37,364 bases of DNA from CAZSAT01 sp964604675 (GTDB lineage Bacteria > Myxococcota_A > UBA796 > CAJQPC01): positions 1 through 37,364 of the forward strand of contig CAZSAT010000071.1 of NCBI GenBank assembly GCA_964604675.1, given 5' to 3'. Position 1 is the stretch's first letter, and the number at the start of each line of letters is the position of its first letter. The translations under genes and the position numbers were made by a program. The notes beneath the pieces are model-generated. The model ran no database searches. It worked only from the letters and a program-made list of their open reading frames with translations, and was not told the origin of the DNA. Shown here piece after piece: positions 35,427 through 37,364 of this stretch.

Positions 35427-35822
35427 ATGTTGTGGTGCTTCCCAGCCCTCGCCAGCGAATGGGTCACGGTGCCCACGACCGACGAAGACCGCGGCGTGCA
35501 GGCCTCCCGCTGCGCGGCCGGCGAAGCCGATGCGTGTTGGCTGGCCGGCGCGAGCTGGCTCATCGCCGAGCAGCCCGACCGCGCCGAGCCCTTGCTCGAC
35601 AAGGGCTGCATGGGTCGCAGCCTGGATGCCTGCCTGGTCTGGGGCAACCTCCACCTGACGGGCGAGGTGTCGAACGCCGACCCCGCCCGTGCGGCGAAGA
35701 CCCTCGGCCTGCTCTGCACCCAGCTGGGACCCGCCTGCTACGAGCTGGCCCGGAGCGGCGCCTCCGTGGTCGAGCGCGCCTGTGCGATCGACGCGCTCGC
35801 CTGCCTCGACCTGAGCCTCTGA
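35427..35822 (+). CDS. Small secreted Cys-rich Sel1-like repeat protein
   Basis: 131 residues from ATG 35427, with a short signal (MLWCFPALASEW). Four Cys pairs spaced by 6-7 residues (CAAGEADAC, CMGRSLDAC, CTQLGPAC, CAIDALAC) occur in helical repeats like disulfide-stabilised Sel1-type solenoids. These usually act as protein-binding scaffolds. A longer start at 35391 is possible but would put residues before the signal and overlap the opposing start codon. TACCGT lies 7 nt upstream. It ends 4 bp from the stop of the MFS gene. Confidence 0.72.
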   Translation: MLWCFPALASEWVTVPTTDEDRGVQASRCAAGEADACWLAGASWLIAEQPDRAEPLLDKGCMGRSLDACLVWGNLHLTGEVSNADPARAAKTLGLLCTQLGPACYELARSGASVVERACAIDALACLDLSL

Positions 35823-35826
35823 GCGC

Positions 35827-37005
35827 TCACGCCCGCCGGGCGAGCTCCGCGTGCTCCGGCGCCGAGGTGGCCCGAAAGGCCACCACGGTCGCGAGGCCCA
35901 GGATCACGGCGGCTCCGTAGAACGCCGCCGGCGACGCGAAGGCGTACAGCAGGCCGCCAACCGTCGGACCGAGCACCCGGGCGAGCGCCGCGAGCGACTG
36001 GTTGGTTCCCAGCACGAGGCCCTGCTCGGACGCCGGCGCCTTCTGGGACATCAGGCTGTGCAGGCTCGGCTGGGTGATGCCGTGCGCGAGCGCCAGGAGC
36101 ACCATCGCGCCGATGAGTCCCCAGCCGGGCTTGGCGACGGCGAGGGCCACCATCGAGAGGCCCAACAGGGGCACGCCGGCCCGCAGGAGCGCACCTTCAC
36201 CGAAGCGCTTCGCGAGCCGACCGATGAGGCCGCCCTGGATCAGCACCATCGTCAGCCCGGAGATGCCGAGCAGGCGGCCGACCTCCTTCGCGCCGAGCCC
36301 GTTCACGTGCGCCTCGAAGAGCGCGAAGGTGCCCTCCATCATCGCGAAGGCCAGCGTGGTGACGAAGGCGAGCAGGATCGTGGCACCCACCACCGGGTGG
36401 CGCAACACGCTCGCCAGCACCGCGGGCGAGACCGGCCGCGGACGACGCTCGCTGCGCTGGCCCTCGGTCAGGCTCTCCTTCACGATCACCGCCGCGAGCA
36501 CGAAGTTCAAGGCGGAGAGCCCAGCCGCCACCCAGATGGGCGCCGACAGGCCGTGCACGCTCAGCTCGCCCCCGATCCAGGGCCCCAGGGTGAAGCCCAC
36601 GCCGAAGGCGGCTCCGATGAGGCCCATGCCCTTCGCCCGGTCCTCCGGCTTGGTGACGTCGGCGATGTAGGCCTGGGCGGTGGAGATGTTGGCGGCGAAC
36701 AGCCCATGGAGCATGCGGCAGACGAACAGCAGCACCAGCGTGTCGGCAAGCGCGAAGCCGGCAAGCGCCAAGGCACCCATGCCGATGCTCGCCAGCAGGA
36801 TGGGCCGACGGCCGTGCCGGTCGGACAGAGCGCCCCACACCGGCGCGAACAGGAACTGCATCAGCGAGTAGACCGCCATCAACAGGGTGACCTCGATGGC
36901 GCCCGCGCCGTAGCTCTCGGCGTAGAAGGGCAACAACGGGATCACGATCCCGAAGCCGATCAGGTCCAGAAAGACCGTGAACGCGATGATAAGCAGGGGC
37001 TTCAC
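35827..37005 (-). CDS. MFS transporter, TetA-like drug/metabolite antiporter
   Basis: 392 residues from GTG 37005, with twelve predicted transmembrane segments. The first helix reads AFTVFLDLIGFGIVIPLLPF and motif A between helices 2 and 3 is GALSDRHGRRPILL, both typical of the TetA/multidrug branch of the major facilitator superfamily. GAGG lies 7 nt before the GTG. The frame is open further upstream but runs through unrelated sequence antisense to nothing and lacks hydrophobic helices, so the GTG is preferred. The substrate cannot be assigned; a tetracycline-resistance role should not be assumed. Confidence 0.9.
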   Translation of the reverse strand: MKPLLIIAFTVFLDLIGFGIVIPLLPFYAESYGAGAIEVTLLMAVYSLMQFLFAPVWGALSDRHGRRPILLASIGMGALALAGFALADTLVLLFVCRMLHGLFAANISTAQAYIADVTKPEDRAKGMGLIGAAFGVGFTLGPWIGGELSVHGLSAPIWVAAGLSALNFVLAAVIVKESLTEGQRSERRPRPVSPAVLASVLRHPVVGATILLAFVTTLAFAMMEGTFALFEAHVNGLGAKEVGRLLGISGLTMVLIQGGLIGRLAKRFGEGALLRAGVPLLGLSMVALAVAKPGWGLIGAMVLLALAHGITQPSLHSLMSQKAPASEQGLVLGTNQSLAALARVLGPTVGGLLYAFASPAAFYGAAVILGLATVVAFRATSAPEHAELARRA

Positions 37006-37033
37006 TGCACTTCCTCGGCGGCCGACATGGGTA
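37006..37033 (-). promoter_or_regulatory. Promoter box and Shine-Dalgarno of the MFS gene
   Basis: On the minus strand TACCCA (37033-37028) is followed by a 22-nt leader with GAGG (37016-37013) and the GTG at 37005. Confidence 0.4.
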
Positions 37034-37060
37034 GCACGACGGTCGCGGGACGGCCCGTGC

Positions 37061-37364
37061 TCAGGGTTGGATGCCCATGACCAGCACGATCTCGGCGTCG
37101 CCGTCGCCATCCACGTCGCCGACGGCGAAGGACTCACCGGTCTGCAGGTAGGCTTCTGCTCGCTCGTAGGTCGCGTCTGCGTCGGCGGCCAGGACCTCCG
37201 GGCCCCACCCCTCGAAGTCGGCCGAACCCCGGAACACATAGACCACCCCCGAGGCGAAGCTCAGCAAGGAGTCCCCGACGTTCGCGCGAGGTGCACCGAC
37301 GAGCAGATCCGAGAAGCCATCGCCATCCACATCGCCCACCTCAACCACGGTCCCGAAGCGGTCA
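37061..37364 (-). CDS. 3' part of an FG-GAP (VCBS-like) repeat protein
   Basis: The frame is open to the right edge, so the start is missing. The visible ~100 residues hold two FG-GAP blades (DRFGTVVEVGDVDGDGFSDL and, near the end, FAVGDVDGDGDAEIVL), with the calcium-binding DxDGDG loops of integrin-alpha-like propellers. Such proteins are secreted or surface-bound. It ends at TGA with no MYXO-CTERM tail, 55 bp before the MFS start. Confidence 0.85.
   Translation of the reverse strand, partial: DRFGTVVEVGDVDGDGFSDLLVGAPRANVGDSLLSFASGVVYVFRGSADFEGWGPEVLAADADATYERAEAYLQTGESFAVGDVDGDGDAEIVLVMGIQP

Noticed and set aside
35827..37005. Naming the MFS gene as tetracycline resistance
   Set aside because: Only the general TetA/multidrug branch pattern is visible; substrate cannot be read from sequence.

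Overview
This window is high-GC bacterial DNA, about 98% protein coding, and it looks like Myxococcota (former Deltaproteobacteria). Two secreted proteins end in a GCGC-type MYXO-CTERM sorting tail. There is a MopE-like Cys/Asp repeat lipoprotein, a transmembrane Ser/Thr kinase, a giant hybrid sensor kinase and many surface lipoproteins, two of them with Asp-Thr linkers. This is inference from gene content; no rRNA or other marker gene is present. I count 24 complete or partial genes. The longest gene-free stretch is 73 bp, so there is no gene-free stretch over 300 bases. No tRNA, rRNA, CRISPR array, insertion sequence or intrinsic terminator was seen.

Layout. 1-2859 (+): end of a DT-linker lipoprotein, an ABC exporter and a small membrane protein. 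2863-5871 (-): an M1-type metallopeptidase and a CotH-like surface protein. 5929-9599 (+): a MAPEG membrane protein and a 12-module MopE-like lipoprotein. 9478-14434 (-): a five-gene run made of a newly noticed 42-residue lipoprotein, a YkgJ-type Cys-cluster protein, a beta-helix MYXO-CTERM protein, a lipoprotein and a second beta-helix MYXO-CTERM protein. 14508-22993 (+): an M16 peptidase pair (active plus degenerate lipoprotein partner), a 1257-residue hybrid histidine kinase with a two-component propeller, and an alkaline-phosphatase-superfamily lipoprotein. 23001-27126 (-): Ser/Thr kinase, putative barrel and GH3-type ligase. 27189-29582 (+): an XPD/DinG-type helicase with an N-terminal Cas4/RecB-like nuclease. 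29605-32388 (-): three lipoproteins, the last an arylsulfotransferase homologue. 32462-33874 (+): a patatin-like protein. 33875-35392 (-): a GT-C-like membrane protein. 35427-35822 (+): a Cys-rich Sel1-like protein. 35827-37364 (-): an FG-GAP protein fragment followed by an MFS transporter.

Two patterns cut across the genes and are the most interesting result. First, starts at the head of transcription units fall into two classes. One has a TANNNT box exactly 6-8 nt before the ATG/GTG, which implies leaderless mRNA. The other has a TANNNT/TANNNA box 22-27 nt upstream plus a Shine-Dalgarno sequence. Second, most lipoproteins have extremely short signal peptides (Cys at residue 7-11, no Lys/Arg). 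Several of these starts are forced by in-frame stops just upstream, by the absence of any upstream start, or by the leaderless box. Six convergent gene pairs are separated by 22 bp or less, or overlap, so transcripts have almost no 3' UTR.
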